Source of the DNA: Kappaphycus alvarezii | Taxonomy: Eukaryota; Rhodophyta; Florideophyceae; Gigartinales; Solieriaceae | Length of the DNA: 64,000 nt | Assembly (NCBI GenBank): GCA_002205965.3 | Contig: NADL03000470.1 | Location: 372,001 to 436,000 of the forward strand | Direction: 5' to 3' | Shown here: positions 22,263 to 30,960 of the stretch, in pieces | Layout: every line of letters begins with the position of its first letter | Position numbering within the stretch: the first letter of the stretch is position 1 | Position numbers and translations under genes: made by a program | The notes under the pieces: generated by a model | Databases searched by the model: none | Told to the model about the DNA's origin: nothing | The model's input: only the letters and a program-made list of their open reading frames with translations

Positions 22263-22679
22263 TTTACAAGCTAAAAGATCAGCAAGACGTAGGGAAATCC
22301 ATGCAGGATCCGTTTGGGACTTTCAAAGTGCCCTGGATCGGTCTCTTACTTTGACTTTGCTTGGATTTCGTGCAAGTCACTCGTTAGAATGGAGTTGATA
22401 ATTCTATCTTACAAGTCGCTAAACCCGTCTCAACTACCCAAAATGCCCAATAAAAAGATTTTAACACTTCTATGCGGATTTGCCAGGGAGAAACAGAATA
22501 GTTGTCGTTGACATCTTCACGCTAGACGGGTGGTACCGGGAGGCGTATTCTGTTGTCACAGAGCTGTGGAGAACCATGTCCAGTCAGGAAATGGATTGGT
22601 TTTCTAGAACCAGCAAATAGTCTCAAGAATCTCAGTAAACACGGCCCATATTTCCTACTTTCTCAAATAATCAGTGAAC
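22263..22679. other. No recognised gene
   Basis: Nothing recognised. Several short frames lack family resemblance. Confidence 0.4.
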
Positions 22680-23258
22680 ACCCCCACCGTTATACAGTAG
22701 TGGTTCCCACGGATCCACCCAGTCCTCCTCTTCATCTAATTCCTCTTCTCCCTCCTCCTCCTCCTCTGCCTTTTCTGCCTGCTCGAAGCAGTTACGGCGG
22801 ACCCACTCCCGAACGCGTTCCGGTCCAACCTTCTATAGTAATCATCGTAGTCGGTTGGACCATTTGCCATCAGGGCCAAAGCGTTGGGTGGACGACGGCC
22901 TCGGGATGACTTGGTGATGGTGAGGGAAGGACGGAGGTTGGTCATGTTAAGGGCTAAAAGAAGGGGTGAGCCGGTAGGGTAGTTGATGGCGGGGGGTTGC
23001 CTCAACGACGTCGACTTCGAAGTTTAAATACTGCGACGTCTTCGGAAAGTATGTCGACCTTGGGCGTGTACAGTAATGACATCTATTAATGACACTGTGT
23101 CTTAAAATAAAAAATCAACTCATGAATTTGACACACTCATCCAAATTAAAAATATCTTGCAAATTCAGAAACTGTAAAAAATATCTTGCAAATCCCGATA
23201 CTGTATCCAAATTTGGTCCTCCTCTAAATTTTTTCGTGTGCAAATTTTGCGCACATCA
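22680..23258 (-). repeat. Truncated long LTR (type B), reversed
   Basis: Reading minus from 23,258 the sequence begins TGATGTGCGC and follows LTR type B to about position 570 of that LTR, including the coding start with SSRGRRP and GPTDYDDY (minus, about 22,960-22,800). It is cut at about 22,680. The base flank outside its 5' end is GAAGA (read on minus), equal to the 3' flank of the LTR at 19,446. It is old and broken. Confidence 0.85.
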
Positions 23259-23302
23259 TCTTCCATGAGTAAAACACCCAAACTCTTCCCCGTTAAATCG
23301 CT
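23259..23302 (+). repeat. LINE Z tail, right half, cut by an LTR
   Basis: CATGAGTAAAACACCC through CTCTTCCCC is the right half of the LINE Z 3' tail. The missing left half (GATCGGCTATATCTTC) is on the minus strand at 19,447-19,463, beside the other LTR. Confidence 0.8.
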
Positions 23303-24640
23303 TCTGTGCGAACGCCTCCAAGGTCATTCACTTGCTATGCACGCTTTCCCCCACTCAATCTGCGGTACTCGCCGCCGGCTTCGATCTGAAGCAGAGGGAG
23401 GCGTTCCACCAATTACAATTGCCCTGCCCCGATCTGACCTGCTCCAGGCCTCTCTTCTCTTTTAATTGGTGTTCTAGGTCTCCTGCAAATGTTGGACGTT
23501 ACCGAGGCTGCTTAAGCAGCATCGGTAATTGATTCCTTCGGACTTATCTGCGACCTGCAGACTATTTCCCACGGTCCGCCATCTCGCTCTTAAGCTCCCG
23601 CCACCCGCAGCTGTCTTCGTCGCTTACAGTACGGCACTTTTCGAGCGTTGTTTATTGCCGGTCTCCGGCGAAAGGCTCAAGTCTGAGATCACAACTGAAC
23701 TCATGCCATCGAAGTCTGACGGGTTGTTCTTGTCCACAGCAGCACCATACCTAGCACGGCTCCTCTCTGTGCCCACATTCTCCTCCTCTGCTTTCTCTTC
23801 TCTTCCTTACATGGGGTAGATCGGATATATCTTCCAAGAGTAAAACACTCAATCCTTCCCCCTTCCTCGCCTCCACCGCCGTACGTAATATCCTCCTTTG
23901 CCTGGGAGGTAGGTCTGGCTCTCCGTCTCGACATGACGCTCTTCCCTGGATCTACTCGCCGTGCGGTCTATCCCCGGCGCTTGGCCGACGTCGTATCCGT
24001 CTTAGATCCAAGCGGCACCCACGCTTTGACCTGCAAATACGGGGACGGAATGACTCGTCGATATCGCGTCCTCCGCAACGTTCTCGCCCGCTTCTGTCAG
24101 GAAGTTGGGATCGTCGCCCTCGTCGAACATACGCTCCTCTACCAGGTTCCCAATTCGTCTGAGGATTCTGAGTCCCCCGCGTTACGAATGGACATCTACA
24201 TTCCCGCTACCTACGGGCTTCACAGTACTGATATCGCCGTCGGCGTTACTGTTGCTGACCACTCCGTCCGCCGCCACATCTCGCCTAGTACGGTTACCGC
24301 AGGGGCTGCCGTGACACTCGCAAAGCACGACAAACATCGTCATCACGGCGATTACTGGGACCAAAACGGTATCCTCCTCTCCCTTGTCGGGATTGATATC
24401 TATGGCGCCTTGGTCGACGACTGCCAGGGTTGCTTCCGCCGCCTTGATTCCTTCGCTGCTTTCCGCCGCGGTTCCTCCATTCAACAGGAGCTTCATGACT
24501 TCGTTACCCGCTTGGCGTTTAGTCTCCAAGTGATGCAAGCGCAATTGTCGTCCCGCCGCTTGCATTCGTAGTTAATTTGTGAATACCCTCCGCATGCTTC
24601 TGTGCCATACTGTGCAGCTCGTAAAGATCTATCGCCACCG
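23303..24640 (+). mobile_element. LINE family Y, post-RT part with 3' end
   Basis: The plus strand carries the LINE Y protein after RT: a segment at 23,529-23,819 with SGERLKSEITTELMPSKSDG, then 23,933-24,571 (213 codons) with DPSGTHALTCKYGDGMTRRY, LRMDIYIPATYG, IAVGVTVADHS, GIDIYGALVDD, and an end SLQVMQAQLSSRRLHS. The 'HALTCK' plus 'DVTV' pattern is the C-terminal region of the LINE clade whose RT lies at 19.4 and 14.7 kb. The UTR ends CTCGTAAAGATCTATCGCC at about 24,635. A short LINE Z tail (23,818-23,865) has landed inside the frame. Confidence 0.85.
23818..23865 (+). repeat. LINE Z tail, 48-bp 5'-truncated insert in LINE Y
   Basis: TAGATCGGATATATCTTCC followed by AAGAGTAAAACAC and CCTTCCCCC interrupts the LINE Y coding sequence between two parts that continue on either side. 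It shares only the 3' terminus with longer tail copies. Confidence 0.75.
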
Positions 24641-24850
24641 TAGGACTCCACACCCTAACATTCACGTTCGGGGCGACATCGGTTAGCACCCCATAGGAGT
24701 CTGGGTAACATCCTCGAGAGTAAATATAGCGATAGGAAAGAGCTTACGTCTCAACGAGGTTGTGATAATAGATTGATATTTTCTATGCTTTGCGAAAACG
24801 GCTGAATGAGGGAGGTGAGAGGTTTAAAATTGTGCACCCACCTGTTAAAG
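24640..24850 (-). mobile_element. LINE family Z remnant (minus), with a LINE Y 3' end joined to it
   Basis: The minus strand reads FKPLTSLIQPFS, then YPDSYGVLTDVAPNVNVR, which match FNPLTSLN and HPDAYAVLTDVARNVDVR of LINE Z. The Z copy stops at about 24,640, where the LINE Y 3' end (plus strand) joins. Confidence 0.7.
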
Positions 24851-25159
24851 GGGGGTGTTTTGGTTAATGGGGTTTACTCAATTTTCCTGATAAGAGAACT
24901 CGCATACGAGGCCGTGGCTTACTGCGAGTGGTGTAATGGCTGGGAGCCCTACCAAAATGTTGCTATTTATAGTTGATAAAGGAGTTTGAACAGATGAATC
25001 AAATGATCGATCTGCCCTTTTGGTTTATTGTGTTCGAACCTCAGTCCCCATTCGTACCTTTTCTTCTAATCTTCTGTTTTCAACATCAAGATCAATCAAC
25101 GCCGGCGACGTGAATTATGGTAGTGTCAATTGCACAAATGTGAAATGCATGTGTCAGTT
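24851..25159. other. No recognised gene
   Basis: Nothing recognised, except a small repeat at 24,885-24,945 shared with 17,990-18,060 (minus). Confidence 0.4.
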
Positions 25160-25395
25160 TCAATCACGAATCATACCAAAGGTAGATCTGTAGCTTCAGT
25201 TATCATCCATGCGTTTTCCATCACAACACGTGTCACATCGCGCATGGCATTCCAAATGACTGCCACCGCCTACACGTATCGATCCACATGAGTGCCCTGA
25301 ACAGCCAAGACATCACCGGCTCGTCTATTAACTGTTATCAAAACATTTGGCCTTAATCTAAAGTGGCGAGAGGTGCCAGTGACCGTTTCGTCATC
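25160..25395 (-). other. Coding-like remnant, unknown
   Basis: The minus strand reads DETVTGTSRHFRLRPNVLI and VMENAWMITEATDLPLV with one stop between them. Composition looks coding. LINE Z lies directly upstream on the same strand, its 3' end at about 25,419, so this could be the target gene. Unknown family. Confidence 0.3.
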
Positions 25396-25418
25396 ACTAT
25401 TACAGTGATCAAACCTCC

Positions 25419-25928
25419 GGGGGAGAAATTAGGGTGCTTTACTGATAAGGGATGCAGACGGCTGTTTTCCGAAGACTATGGGGGAGAGGTCTGTGTAATG
25501 GAGAGTCCGGAAATGAGGCCAAGTCATGAGGTACTACCTCACAGGGCTGGTGTGGGGCCAGCCTTAATGCATGCTGCGTTGGACAAACCCGTCGCCGCAG
25601 CGTGTCTTTGCATAAGGACATATCGCATCCTCCCTGAGGTCTCCATGGCTCGTATGGCGACGTGCCCTGCCACGTCTGTGAGCACTGCGAATGCGTCCGG
25701 GTGCCACCCGCCAAGAGTGGATAGCGGCATCAGTCGGGACCTGGCATGCGTGGTAATGAAGAATTGATACCTCCTGAACTTTGACGCTTTCGCGTCGTTC
25801 AGAGAAGTCAAGGGGTTGAAGCAAAGGGCCCATGTTTTGGAGCGAGCAAGTGAATTGACGAATGTAACGTCGAAAGAGTCTATCCCTCCGTGCTCGTGCC
25901 CCCTGCAGTGCACTAAAGTGCTGTACAA
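25419..25928 (-). mobile_element. LINE family Z, 5'-truncated copy with 3' end (minus)
   Basis: The minus strand encodes FNPLTSLNDAKASKFRRYQ, then STLGGWHPDAFAVLTDVAGH, LMQRHAAATGLSNAAC and GPTPAL with a stop at 25,539. The UTR runs to the family tail (AGTAAAGCACCCTAATTTC) at about 25,419. This copy gives the cleanest view that the tail is the true 3' end of LINE Z. Confidence 0.83.
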
Positions 25929-26136
25929 AACACGTGCTGTGAGCGATTAAGTACCATACTGTGGGTCATCCATTTTCGTGGCAAAATTCTTAAAGTGTAA
26001 CAATGTGCAAAGATTTGAATAGAAGGCAGTGTTTGTAGACTTTCCAGGGTTTCTTTTGATATGGCCAGTTCGCCGTTTCATGGGATTGCCGGCTTACAGA
26101 CTTACGGACTTACAGTAATGCTGTCGATTTACTTGG

Positions 26137-26610
26137 TGTGGTAAATCTTTATTGGTTGTACAATGTCGCACAAAAGCGTGCGTAGGGTATTCATAAACTA
26201 ACTACGGATGCGGGCGGCGGGTAGAAACCTGTGCGCCTGCATTATTTGGAGACTAAATGCAAAACGGGTAACGAAGTCGCGGAGCTCCTGTTGAGGGGAG
26301 GAACCGCGACGGGAAGCAGCGAAGTAAGCAAGGCGGCGGAAAAAACCCTTGCCGTCGTCGCCCAAGACGCCATAGATATCAATCCCGACGGGGGAGAAGG
26401 ATATCGTTTTGGGTGCAGTAAGTGCCGTAATGACGATGTTTCTCGCGCTCTGCGAGTGTTGCGGCAGGGCCTGCGGTAACCGTACTTGGCGAAATGTGGC
26501 GGCGTGCGGAGGGGTGGGGTGGGTAACAGTAACGTACGGCGATATCGGTACTGTGAAGCCCGTATGCAGCGGGTATGTAAATATCGATATGCAGAGTTTT
26601 AATGCCTAAT
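26137..26610 (-). mobile_element. LINE family Y, 3' part (minus)
   Basis: The minus strand reads VGIDIYGVLGDDGKGFFRRL, FAASRRGSSPQQELRDFVTR and AFSLQIMQAH, matching the LINE Y end at 24,380-24,560. The UTR follows to about 26,137 (degraded CTCGTAAAGATC). Upstream the copy fades at about 26,610. The region 25,929-26,136 holds nothing recognised. Confidence 0.8.
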
Positions 26611-26924
26611 GTACCAAAATATAAACTTTAAGCAACAAATATGGAAATTGATTTTCAGAGTTTTTCTGCAATACTTGTACACGTCAGCATTTGGTTCCTG
26701 AATTTCAGAAATGATCGGTCAAAAAGATCCTGAAATATGGCCCATTTGTGAAATAGTTTCAGAAATGGAATCGCGGAGAGCAGGGATAAATGGGACGGGT
26801 AGGTAGAGATGTGCTGCGCCAATTCTAACAAAAAACACTCAACTCTCCTTTCTCACCTCCTCTCTCCTTTCTCACCTCCTCTCTCCTATCTCCCCTCTCC
26901 CCTCCTTCCAACCATGACTGAATT
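26611..26924. other. No gene; pyrimidine-rich tract before a Myb/SANT gene
   Basis: No gene. From 26,838 to 26,910 there are repeated CTCTCCTTTCTCACCTC units, which may be the promoter or 5' UTR of the Harbinger Myb/SANT gene or part of the element's end. Confidence 0.4.
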
Positions 26925-27745
26925 CCTTCATTCCGAGAACGCGCTTACTCCCTCTCCTTCCTCGGCGCAGAAATAATTCACCGAAATCGCGGTTACTCAA
27001 GATGGATCCTTCGTGAAACCAGGAAAGAGCGACCGCTGGTCAAAGTTCCCCCAGCAGTAGATCTGATTATAGCGCAAGAAGTGGGCGCGAGGGAAACCCA
27101 CAGTGCGCCCCATAGCGAGGCTCTTGCGCGATTCGAAAACGCGGCTGAGAAGTCGAATGCGAACCCAAGTCTGAAGCACAGAGTCACCGGTAAAAATGTT
27201 CAGGACCGCTTTAAGAAGCTTCTTGACGACTTAGGCAAGGGCAGTACTAAGAATTAGGTCCTGTCATGGGTAGGCGGGGAGATTTAAGAGTTGGATGAAG
27301 TGTTTGAGGACTTTTGGGAAGCGAAGAAGGCCATTTAGCCATTCAAGAATAGACTGGCGCCGGAAAGGAGCGAACAAGAGGCGAAAAAGATTACTTTTGG
27401 TAAAAATCTCGTTTTTCGTATGCTACAAGGCCACTATAGTAGTGAGGGAAAGGGAAGATCGGAAAAGGACATCACGCAGACAAAACGTACGCACAACATC
27501 GGAACTTCTATTCAGAAATCAGAGAGCACACGCTTCAGTCTCGACGGGAAGCGGCTTGGGCTTGAGCGTGAAAATAGGAGCGTTTTTCGACAAAGCGTGC
27601 GAGGCAGAGCGCAAGACACGCACTGAATAGCTCACCTCCTATCAGGCAACGATAGAGTTTGTGATTAATCTTAATGCCGAGTGGATGAAGGCTGTGTTGG
27701 GACTGCTCGAGTCGTTTGCTAAGAAGGTGAATGCGAAGCAGTCAA
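26925..27745 (+). pseudogene. Myb/SANT-like DNA-binding protein, broken
   Basis: The plus strand reads a start ATG at 26,924 (MTEFLHSENALTPSPSS), then in another frame ILRETRKERPL, the motif NPSLKHRVTGKNVQDRFKKL with LLDDLGKG, and GEI-ELDEVFEDFWEAKKA. The RFKxLL and (G)GE-x-ELDE motifs are hallmarks of the Myb/SANT-like proteins that partner Harbinger transposases. A basic Gln/Ser-rich tail (27,420-27,626) and NAEWMKAVLGLLESFAKKV at about 27,680 match the coiled C-terminus of the family. At least two in-frame stops and one or two shifts break it. Confidence 0.75.
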
Positions 27746-27924
27746 CAAAACTGCGTCTAGTAAAGTTATGTTTACTTCACAAAAAAGGTTCGCACACAGC
27801 GGAAATGCAAGTTGCATTCAGTCTCCAGGGACTACCAGGTGCGTCGCGGACCCACTTGCTGAGAATTCGCCCTTCAATCCCCACTGGTGTCTGCGCCCTC
27901 AGATCCCTCTACCCCGCACTCAAA

Positions 27925-28975
27925 TAGTTCGGGTATTCTACAAGGGACGGCGGCGCTCACTTAAAGTACTGCACAATGGTGTTCGTATGGATGCAGTGGC
28001 GTGCATTGGTTAGTAGCACGGTGGCGATGTAGATGGTCACCACCGCAGACTCCTTGATGCGCATGGCTCGGTTCAGATCAATGTAGGTCCGGTACCTCCT
28101 GACCTCTTCCGAAAAACAATTCAATGGTTACTCTCTCTAGCCATCGCAGCGTTGAACACTAGTTACTCCTAAGGCATATTAAACACACTGAATGAGACAA
28201 AGAGAAAGGGGCTGGCGCAATATCTTGGGTCTCCATAGGGCAAATATTGTACCCCCTTGTGATTGAATGTCTCTTCCATACATGCTTCAAACCGTTCCTA
28301 TGTAAAGTGTCCATTCATGCCGATGCCCCTCAACAGTACCTGCGAGATGCATTGCCAACCCGCAAAGAGTGCTGAGAACTTGAAAATTCATCGCATGTTT
28401 CCTCTTATCACTGCTGTACATAACACGCTGGTCCAACATCGCACCACTAGGCCTTGCTATGGTATGTTAATGCCGCCCAGGAAGCCAACCACAATGCCCG
28501 AACAGTTGCTCACCGCTTCTGCATAGAGAGCATACCTCGTCTTCCGAAACTGTTTGTGGATGTTCTGCTTCACCAGCTCAACCCTCTGCGCTACAAACAA
28601 TTTCAGCCTTTCCCAAAACACCTCAGACACCTGCGAGTAGTGCAGCCAAGATAACCCTTCCAGATCTTGCCAGCGGCTTAGCGTCGCCAGCCGACGCAAA
28701 ACAACGTACGTCACCAACAAAGGTGTCACACGGGAAGGGTTACAGTTTGTGTGTCGCGCCGAACAGGCCACTCAATGAAGACAGCGACCGTTTCCATGTC
28801 TTTTTGGCGGAAGCGGAAAAGCAGCAGCATTCTTTCGTTGGTCGACGTATGATAGTGGTGATCTTCGAACGTGGTCATACCAATACACTGTGATCGATGA
28901 ATTGCTTATCATAATCTTCGACTTACAACTGGGGGTGGCCAACCAGAAAGAACAGGAAGTAGTTGGACGCAATGA
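27925..28975 (-). pseudogene. PIF/Harbinger DDE transposase, broken
   Basis: Minus-strand motifs in order: VTYVVLRRLATLSRWQDLEG, QVSEVFWERLKLFV, ALYAEAVSN, VGFLGGIN (around the first Asp position), IARPSGAML, DKRKHAMNFQVLSTLCGLAM, HLAGTVEGHRHEWTLY, then EEVRRYRTYIDLNRAM and ESAVVTIYIATVLLTNARHC, ending near APPSLVEYP. These are the landmarks of the Harbinger DDE domain; the second catalytic Asp position in GHRHEW reads Glu, an unusual change. Several shifts and stops occur. Confidence 0.8.
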
Positions 28976-29321
28976 CGGAACGAGGGTCTTCCCGGCGCTT
29001 CTTTAAGATGTCTGGCGGGAGCGCAGCGCAACCTACCATACGTTCGGCGATTTCATGTTGGGCATGATCCTTCGGAAGACCGAGCAGCATACTCAATTCG
29101 CACGGGCAAAGTTGACGTGTAACGATAGGCATTTCGGAAGAAGATAGGTAGTGAGGTAAGGTGAGGAACTTGGTGTTACAGTTTTGGGCAGAGAGCACAG
29201 TAAATTTTGGAGCGTAGGTATTTTTCACGTCACATTTTTTTGCTTCAAGATTCAGGAGAAATACTCCCTCTGAAATTTTGAAATTGTTGATGAAGTTGTG
29301 AGTTGTCTCCATTTCACACAT
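28923..29321 (-). CDS. Open frame upstream of the transposase, unknown
   Basis: A 132-codon minus-strand frame reads LPKDHAQHEIAERMVGCAAL and ends NYFLFFLVGHPQL. It sits directly upstream of the Harbinger transposase and could be its N-terminus or a separate exon. I do not recognise it, and the start codon is uncertain. Confidence 0.35.
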   Translation of the reverse strand: MCEMETTHNFINNFKISEGVFLLNLEAKKCDVKNTYAPKFTVLSAQNCNTKFLTLPHYLSSSEMPIVTRQLCPCELSMLLGLPKDHAQHEIAERMVGCAALPPDILKKRREDPRSVIASNYFLFFLVGHPQL

Positions 29322-29330
29322 CTATTTCTC

Positions 29331-29819
29331 ATTTCTTTCGCTTAAAGCATGTAATTGGGGGAGATATGGTTCGAATCCTGTCGACTTACAACATTCCCTC
29401 TTTGCTGTTTTGATACGAATTGCCCTGGTTCCCAGTCCTTCGGGCTTCTACGGCAAAAATATCCCGTATTTTCTTCCCTGCGGGTGCCTCGACCGTTCCT
29501 CATATACCGTTTTCCATTCTCTCCTCATTAGGTGTCCGCGATAAACCTGCACTGCTGGCCTGTACACCAGCCGCCTCCTGTACGCGTTAGGTCCCGGTTA
29601 CTCCAGACCACTGCACAGCTGTACCCATATCCTATTCGATTTCTTTTTCTGCCATACTCTCGGCACGCTATCGTGCTTTACTACTCGTAAAGATCTACCA
29701 CCCATGTATCCGAGTATCGATGGATTTCCGGACAACATAATCGACTCAAAAAGGTATGCCGACACATTAATGTCCTAGAAATGCCCTCTGTCTTATTTTA
29801 GGCCGAACGTGACCGTCCA
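29331..29819. other. LINE Y 3' end joined to a LINE Z tail; otherwise nothing
   Basis: At 29,650-29,703 the plus strand holds a LINE Y 3' end (CATACT ... CTCGTAAAGATCTACCACC). It abuts, at 29,715-29,785, the upstream half of a LINE Z tail on minus (CCGACACATTAATG side). From 29,331 to 29,650 nothing is recognised. Confidence 0.55.
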
Positions 29820-30025
29820 ATGATGGAGACCCATGGTAAGGTTAGAAAGGTCCTGGCCGTCATGTCTAACGCGGCATACCTGCTCGCTGGTATTGAGCCG
29901 GCCCTATAAGTAATGTTAATTAGTATTACCCATCAGAGACGGCTTATCCCGCACAACGCACTATCGTCGTGGATACAAACGACCACATCTTCCATACATT
30001 GAAATAGTCCAGGAACTTTCCCCCT
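29820..30025 (+). mobile_element. LINE family Z, short copy with 3' end
   Basis: The plus strand reads MSNAAYLLAGIEPAL with a stop at 29,909, then the LINE Z UTR (CCATCAGAGACGGCTTATCC) and tail to about 30,023. It is a short 5'-truncated copy. Confidence 0.8.
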
Positions 30026-30640
30026 TTTGCGCCGACAGAGTGGTTGCAAGATGAGTTCAAGCGCATCTGCTTACGACAGGGTAAATATCGCCGTCCTGTA
30101 CTCGTTTAGCATACAACGGGGGATAGCCGACCCGCACCTTTCAAATATTAAATATCCAAATCGATCGGCATGTACAAACCTTCTCGAACGCCTCTTGCCT
30201 GAGTTCTCGGTGATGAGGTTAAACGTAGAAGGCCAAGTAGCCCCCTGCCCATTGGAGTGAGAGAAATTTGCGCCTCGCAATCCGAGGCCTGTATCTTAAT
30301 GTGCTCTGAACTAATCAATTTTTTATGCTAAGTGCACAACACCGCCAATTCAGCGTGACAGAGGCCAGCTTCAGTCTTAACGCAAGTCTAATCTGAGCCA
30401 ACGTAGTGCTAAAAAAGATATCAGAACGTCATTGAGTTCTATGTGTTAGCGGCTTGATGCAAAAAGCTGAATATTGCTCAATATCTGGGCAGTTTCCCCT
30501 TGCCTTCTCCAAAGGAAAGTGAGTGTATTCAACCGTATGTCCCCTCTGAATGAAAATACTTCCATACAAGTTTACCTGCTATCAGCCAGCTTATCTGTTA
30601 CAGCAAATGAAACCTTTGTGTTCCCCATTTCTGAACGCGG
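30026..30640. other. No recognised gene
   Basis: A 77-codon plus frame at 30,027-30,260 has no family resemblance. A weak tail-like TTTCAAATATTAAATATCC lies near 30,138. Confidence 0.4.
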
Positions 30641-30960
30641 CGCGATATGCAAGCCATAGAAGACATAAATCTATCATCGCCACCTCCAAAACAGTAGAGG
30701 TAGGCTCGTGCCTGTGAAAATCTCCATTCTTGAAGTTGAAACTCGTATGCTTTGTTGGTGGCAAATGACGTAGCAAGGTGGTGGTGGATCTTTACGAGTA
30801 GTAAAGTATGGCACAGAAGCGTGCGGGGGTAATCAGAAATTAATCATGGATGCAAGTGGCGGGTGGAACCCTGGAACGTTGCCGTGAGGGTAATGGAGAC
30901 CTATGGAAAGGTAGTAGGGGTTGATGCAACGGCAAGCTGCAGCTGTTGTTGCGACAATTG
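30640..30960 (+). mobile_element. LINE family Z remnant interrupted by a LINE Y 3' end
   Basis: Z-like sequence (RLVPVKISILEVETRML) runs to about 30,767. A LINE Y 3' end lies on minus at 30,768-30,860 (GATCTTTACGAG ... GCACAGAAGCGTGCG). Z-like sequence then resumes (VRVMETYGKV) to about 30,960. Confidence 0.65.

Larger units (their letters stand above)
26840..29330. mobile_element. PIF/Harbinger DNA transposon, old, two genes facing each other
   Basis: A Myb/SANT-like DNA-binding gene on plus (26.9-27.75 kb) and a Harbinger DDE transposase on minus (29.0-27.93 kb) lie with their 3' ends together. PIF/Harbinger elements normally carry this pair: the Myb-like protein brings the transposase to the nucleus and to the element ends. 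Both genes have stops and shifts. I did not find terminal inverted repeats or the 3-bp (TWA) target duplication, so the ends are estimates. Confidence 0.7.

Noticed and set aside
24182-24565. 127-codon minus-strand frame opposite LINE Y
   Set aside because: Antisense shadow of the LINE Y C-terminal coding sequence.
26231-26609. Plus-strand frames of 82 and 66 codons
   Set aside because: They are the antisense of the minus-strand LINE Y end, which has the family motifs.
29355-29385. GGTTCGAATCC, a perfect tRNA B-box-like word
   Set aside because: The flanking bases do not form a T-stem and no A-box or acceptor stem fits upstream; not a tRNA or a clear tRNA-derived SINE.
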